From Actinomadura sp. 6K520 (GTDB lineage: Bacteria; Actinomycetota; Actinomycetes; Streptosporangiales; Streptosporangiaceae), in NCBI RefSeq assembly GCF_004349245.1, contig NZ_SMLC01000027.1, positions 1-61,115 of the forward strand: a stretch of DNA of 61,115 nt, read 5' to 3'. The notes beneath the pieces were generated by a model. That model made no database searches. It was not told where the DNA came from and saw only the letters and a list, made by a program, of their open reading frames with translations. Position 1 is the first letter of the stretch. Every line of letters starts with the position of its first letter. Position numbers and translations under genes: made by a program. This document shows, one piece after another, positions 1 through 9,545 of this stretch.

Positions 1-780
1 GCCCGTCCCCCCGTGGAACCCCTCCCGGAGACGACGGCGTGGGAGTCGATCGAGCGGTCGCGGCGGCCCGGCCGCCCCGGGGTCCGCGAACTTCTCCGGT
101 ACGGCGCCACGGACGTGACACCCCTCTCGGGCACCGGCCAGGGGGAGGCCGAGCGGGGGATGCTGCTCACCCTGGCGCGCTTCGGCGGCGCGCCCTGCGT
201 CCTCGTGGGCCAGGACCGGAGCAGCCAGCGCGGCGGCCACCCCCTCGGACCCGCCGGGCTGCGCGTCGCGCGGCGCGGGATGCGGCTGGCCGCGGAGCTG
301 TCGCTGCCGCTGGTCACCGTGGTCGACACGCCGGGCGCCGCCCTGTCTGCGGAGGCGGAGGAGGGCGGCCTCGCGGGCGAGATCGCCCGCTGCCTGGCCG
401 ACCTGATCACCCACCCCTCGCCGACGCTCTGCCTGCTGCTGGGCGAGGGCACGGGCGGCGCGGCACTGGCGCTGCTGCCCACCGACCGGGTGCTCGTGGC
501 GCGGCACGCGTGGCTGTCCCCGCTCCCGCCCGAGGGCGCCTCGCTGATCGTCCACCGGACCGTCGCGCGGGCGGACGAGATCGCGGCGGCCCAGGGCGTC
601 CGCTCCGCGGACCTCCTGCGCGACGGCGTGGCCGACGAACCCGTCCCCGAGCACCCCGACGCGGCGGACGAGCCCGAGGCGTTCTGCCGCCGCGCCGCGG
701 CGGCCGTGGAGCGGGGCCTCTCCGGCCTGGTTCCCGGTGGCCCGGCCGTCCGCCAGGCCCGGTACCGTCCCCCTGCATGA
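1..780 (+). CDS. Acetyl-CoA carboxylase carboxyltransferase, alpha-like half (5' partial)
   Basis: Crotonase-fold carboxyltransferase that would transfer CO2 from biotin to acetyl- or acyl-CoA. The AccA-type region is visible: counting from a GTG at 13, a G-Q-D-R-S-S-Q-R-G-G stretch at about 66-75, VVDTPGA at 103-109 (oxyanion/CoA-binding turn) and LGEGTGGAAL at about 142-151. The frame is open from the first base of the window, and actinobacterial versions are often beta-alpha fusions of about 450-500 residues, so I read this as the C-terminal half of a longer gene cut by the window edge; GTG at 13 has no clear ribosome binding site. The stop TGA overlaps the ATG of the next gene (ATGA), so the two are probably co-translated. 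Family certain, substrate unknown. Confidence 0.8.
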   Translation, partial: ARPPVEPLPETTAWESIERSRRPGRPGVRELLRYGATDVTPLSGTGQGEAERGMLLTLARFGGAPCVLVGQDRSSQRGGHPLGPAGLRVARRGMRLAAELSLPLVTVVDTPGAALSAEAEEGGLAGEIARCLADLITHPSPTLCLLLGEGTGGAALALLPTDRVLVARHAWLSPLPPEGASLIVHRTVARADEIAAAQGVRSADLLRDGVADEPVPEHPDAADEPEAFCRRAAAAVERGLSGLVPGGPAVRQARYRPPA

Positions 781-1403
781 CCGAACCCGCCATCCGGGCC
801 GGCTACGACGCCGTCGCCGGCCGCTACGCCGACATGTTCCGCGACATCCTCGACGACCTGCCCGTGGATCGCGCCTTGATCGCCGCGTTCGCGGAGCTGG
901 TGCGGGGCGGCGGCGCCCCCGTCGCCGACCTCGGCTGCGGCCCCGGCCACGTCACCGCCCACCTGGCGTCGCTCGGGCTCCCCGCGTTCGGTGTCGACCT
1001 GTCCCCGGAGATGATCGCGCTGGCCCGCGAGGAGCACCCGGGACTCCGCTTCGCGGAGGGCACGATGACGGCCCTCGACCTGCCGGACGCCGGGCTGGGC
1101 GGGATTCTCGCCTGGTACTCGATCATCCACCTGGACCCGGGCGACGTCCCGGCGGCGTTCGCCGAGTTCCACCGCGTCCTGGCGCCCGGCGGCCACGTCC
1201 TGATCGCCTTCCAGACCTGCGACGGCGACGCGCCCCTGGCCTTCGACCACAAGGTCGTCCGCGCCCATCGCTGGCCGCCCGGCCGGCTCTCCGCCCTGCT
1301 GCGCGACGCCGGGCTGGTCGAGATGGCCCGCCTGATCCGCGAACCGACCGAGCACGACCGTTTCCCGGCGGCCAACCTGCTGCTCCGCAGACCCGCCGCG
1401 TAG
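777..1403 (+). CDS. Class I SAM-dependent methyltransferase
   Basis: A 208-residue Rossmann-fold methyltransferase. Motif I (VADLGCGPG) is at about residues 49-57, followed by the acidic VDLSPEMI strand end and the LAWYSIIHL and L-APGGHVLIAF stretches typical of the UbiE/Methyltransf_11 type. It starts at an ATG overlapping the stop of the carboxyltransferase gene. The same frame is open far upstream, but the protein homology begins only here. The acceptor substrate cannot be told from sequence; small molecules are usual for this family. Confidence 0.85.
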   Translation: MTEPAIRAGYDAVAGRYADMFRDILDDLPVDRALIAAFAELVRGGGAPVADLGCGPGHVTAHLASLGLPAFGVDLSPEMIALAREEHPGLRFAEGTMTALDLPDAGLGGILAWYSIIHLDPGDVPAAFAEFHRVLAPGGHVLIAFQTCDGDAPLAFDHKVVRAHRWPPGRLSALLRDAGLVEMARLIREPTEHDRFPAANLLLRRPAA

Positions 1404-1423
1404 ACCCGCTCTGGGGGGCGGAT

Positions 1424-1439
1424 TCCCCCGTGCGGGGGA
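1424..1439 (+). terminator. Possible hairpin terminator after the methyltransferase gene
   Basis: TCCCCC and GGGGGA form a perfect 6-bp stem around a GTGC loop, 20 bases after the methyltransferase stop. No T-tract follows, so intrinsic termination is plausible but unproven. Confidence 0.35.
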
Positions 1440-1525
1440 GCGCGCTGCGTCCGGTGGGTGATCCGGACGGGCGGCCGAGCTGTGACCTTGGGTTCTGGAC
1501 GAGAACCGAGCCGAAGGAGGCAGCC

Positions 1526-2146
1526 ATGACCGTTCTGGCCACCCGGCCGGCCGCGACCGGGCGGCTGCGCGCCGCGTGGGCGGCCGCGCACGACCCCGTT
1601 CCCGGTGTCCCGCGCTGGGCGCGGATCGCCGCGCTGGCCGTCCCGCTGGTCGTGCTGCCCTCGGGGCTGTGGCGGGTCGCGGCCTTCGGCCTCCACCTGC
1701 CGATCACCGACGGCGCCCTCATGGAGGGCGACGTGAACGGCGACCTCCCGGGGTGGTTCCCCATGGAGGGCTACGTGGTGCTCCTCTCGGTCCTGTCGGA
1801 GGCAGTGGCCTTCACCGCCGTCGGGCTGATCGCCCGCTGGGGCGAGGTGTTCCCCCGGTGGATACCGGGCCTGCGCGGCCGCCGCGTCCCGATCTCGGCC
1901 GCGGTGGTCCCGGCCGCCGCCGGCGCCGCGATCCTGACCGTGATGTGGACGCTGTCGGTCGTGAACGTCCTGCTCTTCCAGGAGACCATGCAGGGACGTC
2001 CGCTGCCGGACGGCTTCCCCATCCATCTCGACGACTGGAAGGGCGTCCTCGGCGTCGTCTCGTACGTGCCGCTGGTGGCGTGGGGGCCGCTGCTCGCCGC
2101 CGTGACCTACGCGTACTACCGCCGCCGCACCCGCTCGGGCACCTGA
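1526..2146 (+). CDS. Hypothetical integral membrane protein
   Basis: A 206-residue protein with about four hydrophobic spans (around residues 38-58, 82-104, 118-142 and 172-197), a short basic N-terminus and an Arg-rich C-terminal tail. The start ATG is preceded by AAGGAGG at 1514-1520, a strong ribosome binding site. I do not recognise the family. It lies alone, about 120 bases after the methyltransferase and 90 before the esterase, all on the same strand. Confidence 0.75.
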   Translation: MTVLATRPAATGRLRAAWAAAHDPVPGVPRWARIAALAVPLVVLPSGLWRVAAFGLHLPITDGALMEGDVNGDLPGWFPMEGYVVLLSVLSEAVAFTAVGLIARWGEVFPRWIPGLRGRRVPISAAVVPAAAGAAILTVMWTLSVVNVLLFQETMQGRPLPDGFPIHLDDWKGVLGVVSYVPLVAWGPLLAAVTYAYYRRRTRSGT

Positions 2147-2237
2147 CCGGACGTCCCGTCCCCGGCCGCGGGCGGGGGATGTGGCCGGGACTACCGGAGA
2201 GTACGGTTGGCGGGACCCCCTGGGCTTGGAGGATCGC

Positions 2238-3287
2238 ATGCCGCAGTTGACCGAGTTGGTTTCGCCCGCGGCGGCCGGTGCCGTGCTCCGTGCCGTGTTC
2301 GCGCTGCCCCGCCCCCTCAGGCGTCTGATCGCCGGGGCGCCCGTGCGGCGGGACGGGCAGGAGCTGGCCCTGGACGCGCAGCTCCTGCTGCTGATGTCGA
2401 AGCTCGACCAGCGGTCGCTGGGCGGCGGGTCGCCGGAGGACGCGCGGGCGGGGCTCGCGCGGGCCAAGGAGATGCTCGGCGGGGAGCCCGGCCGTCCGGT
2501 GCGGACCCGGGAGGTGGCCATCGCGGACACCGTCACGGGCCGGCTCTACACGCCGAAGGCGCTGCCGGAGGGGTCGCCCCTCCTCGTCTTCTACCACGGC
2601 GGCGGATGGGTCATCGGCGACATCGACAGCCACGACACCGTGTGCCGGTACCTCGCGGTGCACGCGGAGGTGCGGGTCCTGTCGGTGGGGTACCGGCTCG
2701 CCCCCGAGCATCCCTATCCGGCGGCGGCCGAGGACGCCCGCACGGCGTACGAGTACGCGGTCGAGAACGCCGCGGAACTCGGGGCCGACCCGGGTGCCGT
2801 CGCGGTCGGCGGAGACAGCGCGGGCGGCAACCTCGCCGCCGTCGTGGGGTTGTCCGCGGACCGCAGGCCCGACTTCGCGCTGCTGTTCTACCCGGCGACC
2901 GACCTGTCGTCCCGGCGCCCGTCGCGGAAGCTGTTCGGGGAGGGGTTCTACCTCACCGACGCCGACATGACGTGGTTCAGCGACCACTACTGCCCGCCGG
3001 AGCGCAGGACAGAGCCGATGGCGTCGCCGCTGCTGGCCGGGGAGCTCGCCGGGTTCCCGCCGACCTACCTGGTCACCGCGGGCTTCGACCCGCTGCGGGA
3101 CGAGGGGGAGGAGTTCGCCAGGCGCCTCGCGGACGCCGGGGTGCCGGTCGCGCTGCGGCGCCAGGAGGACCTCATCCACGGCTTCGCCAACATGTGGTCG
3201 CTCGGCGGGCGGTTCCAGGAGGCCCTGTCGGAGGCGGCCGGGGCCCTGCGCACCGGTCTGTACGCGGGGCCCCGGGGACGCGACTAG
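2238..3287 (+). CDS. Alpha/beta hydrolase, hormone-sensitive-lipase (HSL) type esterase
   Basis: A 349-residue carboxylesterase of the HSL (alpha/beta hydrolase fold-3) family. The oxyanion motif HGGGW is at residues 120-124 and the nucleophile elbow GDSAGG has Ser at about 194. FDPLRDEG and LIHGFANM supply the expected Asp and His. I chose the ATG at 2238 because GGAGG lies at 2228-2232 before it; a GTG at 2181 would add 19 residues without family support. No signal peptide, so probably cytoplasmic. Substrate likely a short- to medium-chain ester, not determinable here. Confidence 0.88.
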   Translation: MPQLTELVSPAAAGAVLRAVFALPRPLRRLIAGAPVRRDGQELALDAQLLLLMSKLDQRSLGGGSPEDARAGLARAKEMLGGEPGRPVRTREVAIADTVTGRLYTPKALPEGSPLLVFYHGGGWVIGDIDSHDTVCRYLAVHAEVRVLSVGYRLAPEHPYPAAAEDARTAYEYAVENAAELGADPGAVAVGGDSAGGNLAAVVGLSADRRPDFALLFYPATDLSSRRPSRKLFGEGFYLTDADMTWFSDHYCPPERRTEPMASPLLAGELAGFPPTYLVTAGFDPLRDEGEEFARRLADAGVPVALRRQEDLIHGFANMWSLGGRFQEALSEAAGALRTGLYAGPRGRD

Positions 3288-3307
3288 AGACGCGGCCGGA
3301 GACGCGG

Positions 3308-4735
3308 CTACAGCGGCAGGCCCGTGAAGACCATCACCTTCTCCTCGGTGTAGTCGGCCATGGCCGACCGGAGGCCCTCGCGGCCGACGCCCGAGTCCTT
3401 CACGCCGCCGTACGGCATCTGGTCGGCGCGGTAGGACGGGACGTCGCCGATCACGACGCCGCCGACCTCCAGTTCGCGGTGCGCGCGGAACGCGATGTCG
3501 AGGTTGCGGGTGAAGACGCCCGCCTGGAGGCCGAACTTGGAGTCGTTGACGAGGTCGAACGCCTCGTCGACGCCGTCCACCGGCTGCACGATCATGACCG
3601 GGCCGAAGATCTCCTCGCGGGACACCTTGGCGTCGGCCGGGACGTCGGCGAGCACGGTCGGGGCGTAGGCGGCGCCCTCGCGGGTGCCGCCGGTCAGGAC
3701 CTTCGCGCCCGCCGCGACGGCCTCGTCCACCCAGGCTTCGACGCGCTCGGCGGCCTCCTCGCTGACCAGTGGGCCGACCTGCGTCTTCTCGTCCCACGGG
3801 TCACCGGTGACCAGCGACGCGACGGTGTCGACGAGCTTCGGCAGGAACGTGTCGTACACGGACCGATCGACGTACACGCGCTGGACGGCGATGCAGCTCT
3901 GCCCGGCCTGGTAGTTGGAGAACAGCCCGATGCGCCCGGCGGCCCAGTCGAGGTCGGCGTCGGGCAGGACGACCGCCGCGCCGTTGCCGCCGAGTTCCAG
4001 CGTGACGTGCTTGCGGGGCGCCTGTTCCCGGATCGCCCAGCCGACGGGGACCGACCCGGTGAACGACACGATCGGCAGGCGCGGGTCGTCCACGAGGGCG
4101 GGCGCCCGGTCGTTCGGCACCGGCAGGATCGAGAACATCCCGGCGGGCAGGTCGGTCTCGGCGAGCAGCTCGCCGAGGAGCAGCGCCGACAGCGGTGTCG
4201 CGGGCGCGGGCTTGAGCACGATCGGGGTGCCCGCCGCGATCGCCGGGGCGATCTTGTGGGCGGCGAGGTTCAGCGGGAAGTTGAAGGGCGAGATCCCGAG
4301 CACCGGGCCCTTCGGCACGCGGGTGATGTACGCCATCCGGCCCTCGGCGGCGGGGTCGGTGTCGAGCCGCTGCGTGGTGGCGCCGAAGCGGCGGGCCTCC
4401 TCGGCGGCGAACCGGAACGTGGAGATCGCGCGGGTGACCTCGCCGCGCGCCCACAGCAGCGGCTTGCCGTTCTCGCCGGTGATCAGGCGGGCGATCTCCG
4501 CGGCCCGTTCGGCGATCCGCGCGGACACGTGCGCGAGCGCGTCGGCCCGCACGTGCAGCGGCAGCGCCGCGGCCTCCTTGCGGAGGGCGTCGGCGGCGGC
4601 GACCGCCTCCTCCACCTGGGCGGGTGTCGGCACGGCCGCCGTCCCGACCACCCGGCCGTCGTAGGGATGCGTAACGGTCAGCTCGCCGTCACCGGTCTCG
4701 GGCCGGCCGGCCAGCCAGAATGGGGTCGCGTTCAT
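3308..4735 (-). CDS. NAD(P)-dependent aldehyde dehydrogenase
   Basis: A 475-residue ALDH-superfamily enzyme oxidising an aldehyde to an acid. Visible: the ISPFNFPLN cofactor region (about 148-156), VLKPAPATP, FTGSVPVG, the general base Glu247 in LELGGN and the catalytic Cys281 in GQSC, then EEIFGPV near the C-terminus. The length is normal. It lies 13 bases downstream of a PucR-type regulator on the same strand, so the two are probably one transcript and the regulator likely responds to this enzyme's substrate. The exact aldehyde is not evident; semialdehyde or glyceraldehyde-type relatives are common. Confidence 0.92.
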   Translation of the reverse strand: MNATPFWLAGRPETGDGELTVTHPYDGRVVGTAAVPTPAQVEEAVAAADALRKEAAALPLHVRADALAHVSARIAERAAEIARLITGENGKPLLWARGEVTRAISTFRFAAEEARRFGATTQRLDTDPAAEGRMAYITRVPKGPVLGISPFNFPLNLAAHKIAPAIAAGTPIVLKPAPATPLSALLLGELLAETDLPAGMFSILPVPNDRAPALVDDPRLPIVSFTGSVPVGWAIREQAPRKHVTLELGGNGAAVVLPDADLDWAAGRIGLFSNYQAGQSCIAVQRVYVDRSVYDTFLPKLVDTVASLVTGDPWDEKTQVGPLVSEEAAERVEAWVDEAVAAGAKVLTGGTREGAAYAPTVLADVPADAKVSREEIFGPVMIVQPVDGVDEAFDLVNDSKFGLQAGVFTRNLDIAFRAHRELEVGGVVIGDVPSYRADQMPYGGVKDSGVGREGLRSAMADYTEEKVMVFTGLPL

Positions 4736-4748
4736 GCGTTCACGCTAC

Positions 4749-6275
4749 CTACGGCGCGGACGAATGCGAGTCTCCACGATGTCGAATCCGGGTGTCGTCG
4801 TTGGACATGACGGCCAGGGCGATCCACAGTTCGGCGCGGACCGCCGGGTCGTCGGGGTCGCGGCCCAGGACGTCGGCGGCCCTGCGCATCCGCGACCGCA
4901 GGGTGTGCCGGTGGACGCCGAGCGCCCGCGCCGCCGCCTCGCCCTGCCCGTTGGCCGCGACGTACGCCCGGACGGTGCCGACCAGGTCCTCCTCGCGGAG
5001 CGGGGCGAGGAGCGCGGCGGCGAAGGCGCGCGCCGATCGCGGGTCCAGCAGGCCGAGGACGCCCTGCCCCGGAAGCTCGGCATGGCGCACGACGTCCCGT
5101 CCCGAGCGGGTGGCCGCCGCCAGCGCGTCGCCGGCCTGCCGGAGCGCGGCGGTCAGGTCCCCCGAGGCCGGGTCGCTGACGCCGACGGGGCCGGTGCCCG
5201 CCAGCAGCGACTCGACCGCCCCGCTCGCCTCGTCCGGGACGAGCACGGCGACGTGGCCGTCCAGCGGGAGCGCGAGGCCGCGTCCGGCGGCGGGATCGGA
5301 CTCCAGCACGTCCAGGACGGCCGCGCCGCCCGCGCAGGCCAGCACCCGGACCGGGCCGCGCGGCACCGCCGGGCCGTCCTCCGGGCGGCCGAGCAGCAGC
5401 GCCGCGAGCGAGGCGCGCAGGTCCCGGCCGGTCCGCGGCGTCTCCGACTGGAGGGTCAGCAGCGCGACGGCCGCCCCCACGATCGTGTGCGCGACGTGGG
5501 GGAGCGGCGCGTCCGTCCCGACGGCGAGGAACCCGCGGGGCCGCTCGCCCAGCCCGATCCGCTGCACCGCGATGTGCTCGCCCGGCAGCGAGAGCGCCAC
5601 GCTCGCGGACGGGGCGTCGGTGCCCCGTGCCGCCGGTGGCTCCGTGCCCCGCGCCGCCGGTGGCTCGGTGCCCCGCGCCCTCGGCGACCCCCGGAGGCGG
5701 GTCAGCTCGGGCGTCAGCGCCCCGGCGCGGCGGGCGGCGGACGCCGGTTCGGCGTGCAGCACGCCGCCGGACGGGTCGAGCAGCAGCGCCCAGCCGCCGA
5801 GCAGCCGGGCCAGCCGGGCGACCAGCGCGCCCCGCCCGGTGAGCGCGGCGCGGGTCAGCTCCCGCTGCGCCCGGAACGCGCGGGTCACGTCCTCGTACCA
5901 CTCGGCGGCGAGCATCCGCGACACCGCCTTGCCGACGGCGATGAACGGGGTCGGGCGCGGCACCTCCAGCAGGGCGAGCCCCTGGTCGCGGGCCGCGGCG
6001 AGCAGCTCGCCCGGGACGGTGTCGTGGACGACGCCGACCGCGAACCCGAGCCCCGCGACACCGCGCCCGACGAGCCGGGACACGTAGCCGGCGGCGCTCG
6101 CCGGGGTCAGCCGCATGCCCGTCGTCAGGAGGAGCTCACCGCCCTCCAGGAACGGCGTCGGGTCCTCGAGCTCGCTGACCGCGACCCACCCGACGTCCGT
6201 GTCCGGGAGCGGGCCGGTCAGCGACCGCAGGCCGAGCTGAGGCAGCGCGGCGACCGAGGCCAGCGTGGGCGGCAT
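4749..6275 (-). CDS. PucR-family transcriptional regulator
   Basis: A roughly 508-residue PucR-type regulator. The N-terminal PucR sensor region contains GGELLLTTGM; the C-terminal helix-turn-helix of the HTH_30 type is in the AARALGVHRHTLRSRM stretch. I prefer the ATG at 6275 over the ATG at 6281: AAAGG directly abuts the upstream ATG but sits six bases before the second. The middle linker carries an in-frame 24-bp repeat giving two copies of RGTEPPAA. Members of the family regulate purine, amino-acid or aldehyde catabolism, often of a neighbouring gene, here the aldehyde dehydrogenase. Confidence 0.85.
   Translation of the reverse strand: MPPTLASVAALPQLGLRSLTGPLPDTDVGWVAVSELEDPTPFLEGGELLLTTGMRLTPASAAGYVSRLVGRGVAGLGFAVGVVHDTVPGELLAAARDQGLALLEVPRPTPFIAVGKAVSRMLAAEWYEDVTRAFRAQRELTRAALTGRGALVARLARLLGGWALLLDPSGGVLHAEPASAARRAGALTPELTRLRGSPRARGTEPPAARGTEPPAARGTDAPSASVALSLPGEHIAVQRIGLGERPRGFLAVGTDAPLPHVAHTIVGAAVALLTLQSETPRTGRDLRASLAALLLGRPEDGPAVPRGPVRVLACAGGAAVLDVLESDPAAGRGLALPLDGHVAVLVPDEASGAVESLLAGTGPVGVSDPASGDLTAALRQAGDALAAATRSGRDVVRHAELPGQGVLGLLDPRSARAFAAALLAPLREEDLVGTVRAYVAANGQGEAAARALGVHRHTLRSRMRRAADVLGRDPDDPAVRAELWIALAVMSNDDTRIRHRGDSHSSAP
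5620..5684. repeat. 24-bp tandem repeat inside the pucR-like gene
   Basis: Two near-identical 24-bp units (5620-5643 and 5644-5667) plus a partial third copy. On the coding strand they encode two copies of an eight-residue RGTEPPAA unit and a degenerate RGTDAP. The period is a multiple of three, so length changes stay in frame; the position is a linker between sensor and DNA-binding regions. Confidence 0.75.
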
Positions 6276-6368
6276 CGCCATCCTTTGTGCAGGGTGTCTA
6301 TTTCGCGGGGCGCCTTTCGCCGTCCCGTACGGTCCATCGTAGGCGCGGCCACGGGCCGACCACGGGTG

Positions 6369-7388
6369 TCACCGGCCCTGGCCTCGGTTTCCGGCCCACT
6401 CCTCAACGTCGCGCCGCGCGAGCAGGCGGTCGGCGAGGATCTCGTAGGAACGCAGCCGGTCGGCGTGGTCGAAGACCTGCGTCATGACCATGACCTCGTC
6501 CACGGCCGTCCGCTCGATCAGCGCGTCCATCTCCTTCTGGACGGTCTCCGGGGCGCCCACCACCTGCTCCGCCAGCCGCGAGTCGATCATCTGGCGCTCC
6601 AGCGGCGTGTACGGGTACGCCGCCGCCTCCTCCGGGGACGGCAGCGGGCCCGGGTGGCCCTGCCGCAGCCGCAGGAAAGCCAGCGCCTGCGGCATCGCGA
6701 GCTCCCGCGCCCGCTCGTCGGACTCGGCGGCCGTGACCGAGACGCCGATCATCGAGTACGGCTCGTCCAGCGCGCCGGGGCGGAACGACTCGCGGTACAG
6801 CTTCAGCGCCGGCACCGTGTTCGCGGCGCTGAAGTGGTGCGCGAACGCGAACGGCATCCCGAGCAGGCCGGCGAGCCGCGCGCTGTACCCGCTGGACCCG
6901 AGCAGCCAGATCGGCGGCTCGTTGCCGGCGGCGGGCGTGACCTTGCTGTCCGCGCCGAAGTAGCCGCGCAGCTCGATGACCTGCTCGGGGAAGTCGTCGA
7001 CCGACAGGGCGTCCGGGGAGCGCCGCAGCGCCCGCGCGGTGGCCTGGTCGGTGCCGGGGGCGCGGCCCAGGCCGAGGTCGATGCGCCCCGGGTACAGCGC
7101 CTCCAGCGTCCCGAACTGCTCGGCGACCACCATCGGCGCGTGGTTCGGCAGCATGACCCCGCCGGAGCCGATCCGCATGGTGGACGTCACCGCCGCGACC
7201 TGCCCGATCAGCACGGCGGTCGCGGAGCTGGCGATGCCGGGCATCGCGTGGTGCTCGGCCAGCCAGTACCGGTGGTAGCCGAGCCGCTCGGTGCGCCGGG
7301 CCAGGTCGAGGGTGTTGCGCAGCGCCTCGGCGGACGTGCCGCCGCTGACGACGGGCGCGAGGTCGAGGACGGAGAAGGACACGCTCAT
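6369..7388 (-). CDS. LLM-class (bacterial luciferase-like) flavin-dependent oxidoreductase
   Basis: A 339-residue TIM-barrel oxidoreductase of the luciferase-like monooxygenase superfamily, single-component type. Characteristic stretches: SVLDLAPV at the start, [15 protein letters not shown] (about 37-51), [21 protein letters not shown], and [11 protein letters not shown]. The ATG at 7388 was chosen because homology starts exactly there, although the frame is open to 7763. It would use FMN or F420; oxidised substrate unknown. It follows a small membrane-protein gene on the same strand by about 40 bases. Confidence 0.88.
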   Translation of the reverse strand: MSVSFSVLDLAPVVSGGTSAEALRNTLDLARRTERLGYHRYWLAEHHAMPGIASSATAVLIGQVAAVTSTMRIGSGGVMLPNHAPMVVAEQFGTLEALYPGRIDLGLGRAPGTDQATARALRRSPDALSVDDFPEQVIELRGYFGADSKVTPAAGNEPPIWLLGSSGYSARLAGLLGMPFAFAHHFSAANTVPALKLYRESFRPGALDEPYSMIGVSVTAAESDERARELAMPQALAFLRLRQGHPGPLPSPEEAAAYPYTPLERQMIDSRLAEQVVGAPETVQKEMDALIERTAVDEVMVMTQVFDHADRLRSYEILADRLLARRDVEEWAGNRGQGR

Positions 7389-7426
7389 ACCGTGCCCCAA
7401 CCCGCCCGGGGCCCGTCCTCTTCCCG

Positions 7427-7753
7427 TCAGGCCGCCAACGCCATGAGGACCAGGACGGCACCGGCGGCGGCGGCGATCGCGACGGGCGCGGTGATGCTGA
7501 TCCAGGACCAGTTGACCAGCCTGCGGGCCCGCTCGGCGTCCTCGGGGAACACGGTCTCGGCCTTGGTGTACAGGAGGGCGGCCACCACCATGAGCGGCAG
7601 GAACGCGAACATCGTGAGGACGCCGAGGACGAACGCGGCGGCCTGCCCGGGTCTGGTGTAGGCCCCGTCCGGGCCGATGCCGAACGCGAGACGGGGAGCG
7701 GCGTAGGGAGCGGAGGCGGCGGACCCGGAGGCGGCGGACACGGCTTCGGTCAT
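7427..7753 (-). CDS. Hypothetical two-span membrane protein
   Basis: A 108-residue protein with an Ala/Ser/Pro-rich N-terminal third and two hydrophobic spans (about 38-62 and 83-107) separated by a charged loop containing [15 protein letters not shown]. The shape resembles small actinobacterial DUF4190/CD225-like proteins, but I cannot assign a family. It precedes the luciferase-like gene on the same strand with a 38-base gap. Confidence 0.65.
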   Translation of the reverse strand: MTEAVSAASGSAASAPYAAPRLAFGIGPDGAYTRPGQAAAFVLGVLTMFAFLPLMVVAALLYTKAETVFPEDAERARRLVNWSWISITAPVAIAAAAGAVLVLMALAA

Positions 7754-7856
7754 GTGAGCGCACCGATCACTAGGAATGTGACCCGGATCATACGCGCGGC
7801 CCCCGCCGTGTTCCAGGGGCCGGCCGCCGCTTCTTGGACGGCCGGCCCAATACGGG

Positions 7857-9545
7857 TCAGCGCAGGCGGAGCCCCACCAGGACGGGATCGTGGTCGGACG
7901 AGCGGAACGCGTCCGGCCGGTAGAACTCCGGCGGGTTGAACTCGGTGTTGTAGTCGAGGAACAGCGGCTCGTCGCTGTTGATGTGCCAGATGGTCGCGCC
8001 CGTCACGTGCCGCGACAGCGACTTCCCGGCCAGCGCGTGGTCCAGCTCGCCCGACTGTCCGCCGAACACGTAGCTGTACCGCTCTGCCGGGCGGACGAAC
8101 CGCCTGGTCTGGCTGGCGAGCCCGGCGCCGGCCAGCACCTTGACCGGGTCCTCGGCCGCGTAGGCGTTGAGGTCGCCGATGACGAGCGGGTTCGCCGACT
8201 CCGCGGCGATCGCGCCGATCGCCGTGGCCTGGGCGACGCGGCGGGCGTTGTAGCAGCCCTGGCCGTCGCCCTGGTCCGCGTCCGGCCCGGTGGCGTCGGC
8301 GCACCCCTTCGACTTGAAGTGGTTGACGATGACCGTGAACGGCGTGCCGCCCGACGCGGGCCGGAACGTCTGCACCAGCGGCGGCCGGTCGAAGACCGGG
8401 TCCGCCGACGACCGCGCGGCACCGGCGGGCGTGACCTTCGCCGGCTTGTAGACGAGCGCGACATGGATCGCGTCCGTCCCCGGGGACGGGTGCCGCACCC
8501 ACGCGTACGTCCCGGCGCCGGCGGCCTGGTTGAGCCGGTCGACCAGCGCCTTGACGGCGGTGTCGCCGTTGTTCTCGACCTCCATGAGCCCCACGACGTC
8601 GGCGTCCAGGCCGTTGAGCGCGGCGGTCAGCTTAACGAGTTGCCGCTCCTGCTCCGCGGCCGTGTCCGCGCCGCGCTCGCCGAGCGTCGTGAACCAGTTC
8701 AGGGTGTTGAAGCTCGCGACGCGCACGTTGCCGCCGACGTGCCGGGGCTTGGCGGGCCGCCGGTTCGTGTTGGCGAAGCGGGCCCGCCTGGTCGGCTGCA
8801 GGCGGTACTCGCCGAAGCCGTAGCCGAGGACGCCGGTCAGCCCATGCGTCGAGTCGCCGATCCGCAGGACGCGCGGGTCGGTGTACGGGATCGTGTCCGG
8901 GTTCTGGACGTTCGAGGCGTCGTCGACGAGGAGCCTGCGCGCGTCGTTGCCCGCCTGGGTGGAGCCGTGCCCGTCGGTGGGCTGGAAGAGGCGGTCCCCG
9001 GCCGACACGGTGACCTCTCCGTACCGTCCGAGGGTGTAGGTCTCGGTGGCGGTGAGCTTCTGCCCGAACCTCAGCAGCATGCCCTCGTACCGCTCAAGGC
9101 CGGCGCCGCCCTTGAGCGGGAGCCGGACGGGGGCCGGGGCCACCCGGCCCTTCCCGCACACGTCCACGGCCGAGACGGGCGACAGTTCGGTGAGCCCGTT
9201 GTACTCGACGGCCCGGCCGGTCACGAGGACCCGGTCGCCCTCCGCGACCTCCCGCGTCGAGTAGACGAAGATCCCTTCGGAGGTCCGCGGGTCGCGGTCG
9301 GGGGCCGGGTCCTGGATGAAGAAGCCGCTGAGCTGGTCGGGCCGCTGGAAGTCCGCGGTGACGACGCCTTCGACCCGGACGGTCCGCCCTGCCACCGGGC
9401 TCGCGTCGCCGCCGCCCTGGACCTCGGCGATCCGGTGGTCCGCGGGGGTGCCGCAGGTGGGCGGCTCCGCCGCGGCGGCCGACTGGACACCGCCGGCGAG
9501 CCCGGCGGCGAGGACGGTCGCGAGTGCTGCTGCTGTTCGGCGCAT
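7857..9545 (-). CDS. Secreted ExeM/NucH-family extracellular endonuclease
   Basis: A 562-residue exported nuclease. Starting at the ATG at 9545, residues 1-26 form a Sec signal peptide (basic start, Ala/Leu core, A-A-A-A-E cleavage region). Next comes an OB-fold domain of the YhcR type (about 30-190, with GVVTADFQ and GFFIQDP) and a C-terminal endonuclease/exonuclease/phosphatase domain (about 255-560). That domain has the expected VASFNTLNWF, GLMEVENNG, VIGDLNAY and SSDHDPVLVG motifs that bind metal and the phosphodiester. The frame extends upstream to 9605 but only this ATG gives a signal peptide. Expected role: degradation of extracellular DNA for nutrients. Confidence 0.9.
   Translation of the reverse strand: MRRTAAALATVLAAGLAGGVQSAAAAEPPTCGTPADHRIAEVQGGGDASPVAGRTVRVEGVVTADFQRPDQLSGFFIQDPAPDRDPRTSEGIFVYSTREVAEGDRVLVTGRAVEYNGLTELSPVSAVDVCGKGRVAPAPVRLPLKGGAGLERYEGMLLRFGQKLTATETYTLGRYGEVTVSAGDRLFQPTDGHGSTQAGNDARRLLVDDASNVQNPDTIPYTDPRVLRIGDSTHGLTGVLGYGFGEYRLQPTRRARFANTNRRPAKPRHVGGNVRVASFNTLNWFTTLGERGADTAAEQERQLVKLTAALNGLDADVVGLMEVENNGDTAVKALVDRLNQAAGAGTYAWVRHPSPGTDAIHVALVYKPAKVTPAGAARSSADPVFDRPPLVQTFRPASGGTPFTVIVNHFKSKGCADATGPDADQGDGQGCYNARRVAQATAIGAIAAESANPLVIGDLNAYAAEDPVKVLAGAGLASQTRRFVRPAERYSYVFGGQSGELDHALAGKSLSRHVTGATIWHINSDEPLFLDYNTEFNPPEFYRPDAFRSSDHDPVLVGLRLR

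Noticed and set aside
39..2536. Long overlapping ORFs in other frames across the carboxyltransferase and methyltransferase genes
   Set aside because: They are Arg/Pro/Gly-rich shadow frames of the kind produced by high GC; only the frames with recognisable domains were kept. The same applies to similar antisense frames throughout the window.
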